Origin: Erythrocercus mccallii | Lineage: Eukaryota; Chordata; Aves; Passeriformes; Dicruridae | DNA: 64,000 bases | Direction of reading: 5' to 3' | Assembly: GCA_013397435.1 (NCBI GenBank) | Contig: VZRG01001055.1 | Span: forward strand, 124,001 to 188,000 | Part shown: one piece after another, positions 63,684-64,000 of the stretch | Layout: every line of letters starts with the position of its first letter | Position numbering within the stretch: the first letter of the stretch is position 1 | Program-made: the position numbers and the translations under genes | The notes under the pieces: model-generated | Databases searched by the model: none | Seen by the model: only the letters and a program-made list of their open reading frames with translations | What the model was told of the DNA's origin: nothing

Positions 63684-64000
63684 GAAGAGGGATAGTGAGA
63701 GCAGAGAAAATAGTTTGTGATCTACATCTCAAAGAGTATGATTTATTCCTCTTGGAATACATTTTTCTTTACACAACCTCCACAAGGAGGATGCAACTAT
63801 ATATAGCCGCTAACTTTTTACTTTTCTGGGAATACACAGGCTTTTAATTTGACACTTGGGAGTTCTAGAATCAACAATGAAACTACTTTGCTAAAATATC
63901 CCAGGATCCCATGAATCCTTTCAGTTCATTATTTTTAATTGAAATAAATTTTTAAATTCAGCAAAATGAGGAAAGTTGTAAGCATAGGTTGCTTTCTGCT

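Larger units (their letters stand above)
53217..64000. other. Non-coding AT-rich DNA, no gene seen
   Basis: No coding region or recognised transposon. Small tandem repeats (53322-53399, 57690-57722, 62635-62692, 63644-63683) and a short poly(A) near 58720 are the only structures I can support. Open frames are all short (90 codons or less). Confidence 0.7.

Overview
This window looks like vertebrate nuclear DNA, and more precisely bird DNA, probably a songbird. It is AT-rich and single-copy, has no long open reading frame, and carries several CR1 LINE copies plus avian-type solo endogenous-retrovirus LTRs. The bird call rests on the CR1 3' ends (antisense form TCATAGAAT plus the 'ggttggaaaagacctt' block) and on an LTR with the avian ERVL-type layout. 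The songbird call is inference from the LTR types. I see no prokaryotic features and no convincing protein-coding exon, RNA gene or CpG island. The window is best read as intergenic or deep intronic sequence.

Layout. 1-11904: unannotated AT-rich DNA with small repeats. 11905-12975: antisense CR1. 13-19.2 kb: plain DNA. 19.2-22.1 kb: three antisense CR1 pieces, the last (20813-22075) keeping endonuclease and reverse-transcriptase segments joined across internal deletions. 22-30.8 kb: plain. 30.86-32.78 kb: sense CR1 split by a complete solo LTR (31187-31865), with a pure TGCTC microsatellite in its reverse-transcriptase region. 39.29-41.0 kb: two unrelated solo LTRs, one sense (39286-39900, near-matching 6-bp target duplication) and one antisense (40284-40996, perfect 5-bp duplication GAGGA). 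49.13-49.71 kb: an older ERVL-type solo LTR. 50.92-52.12 kb: sense CR1 3' end split by a 796-799 bp GC-richer segment that I cannot identify, flanked by a likely target duplication. 53.07-53.22 kb: another CR1 3' end. 53.2-64 kb: plain AT-rich DNA with short tandem repeats.

No genes work together here. What the window records is a history of retrotransposition: 5'-truncated CR1 copies came first, and LTR elements and one unidentified segment later landed in two of them. The LTRs have all collapsed to solo copies, so no viral gene remains. The most useful leads are the unidentified insert at 51.26-52.06 kb, the base-level nested insertion at 31.2-31.9 kb, and the LTR at 39.3 kb, whose promoter and polyadenylation signals still look intact.
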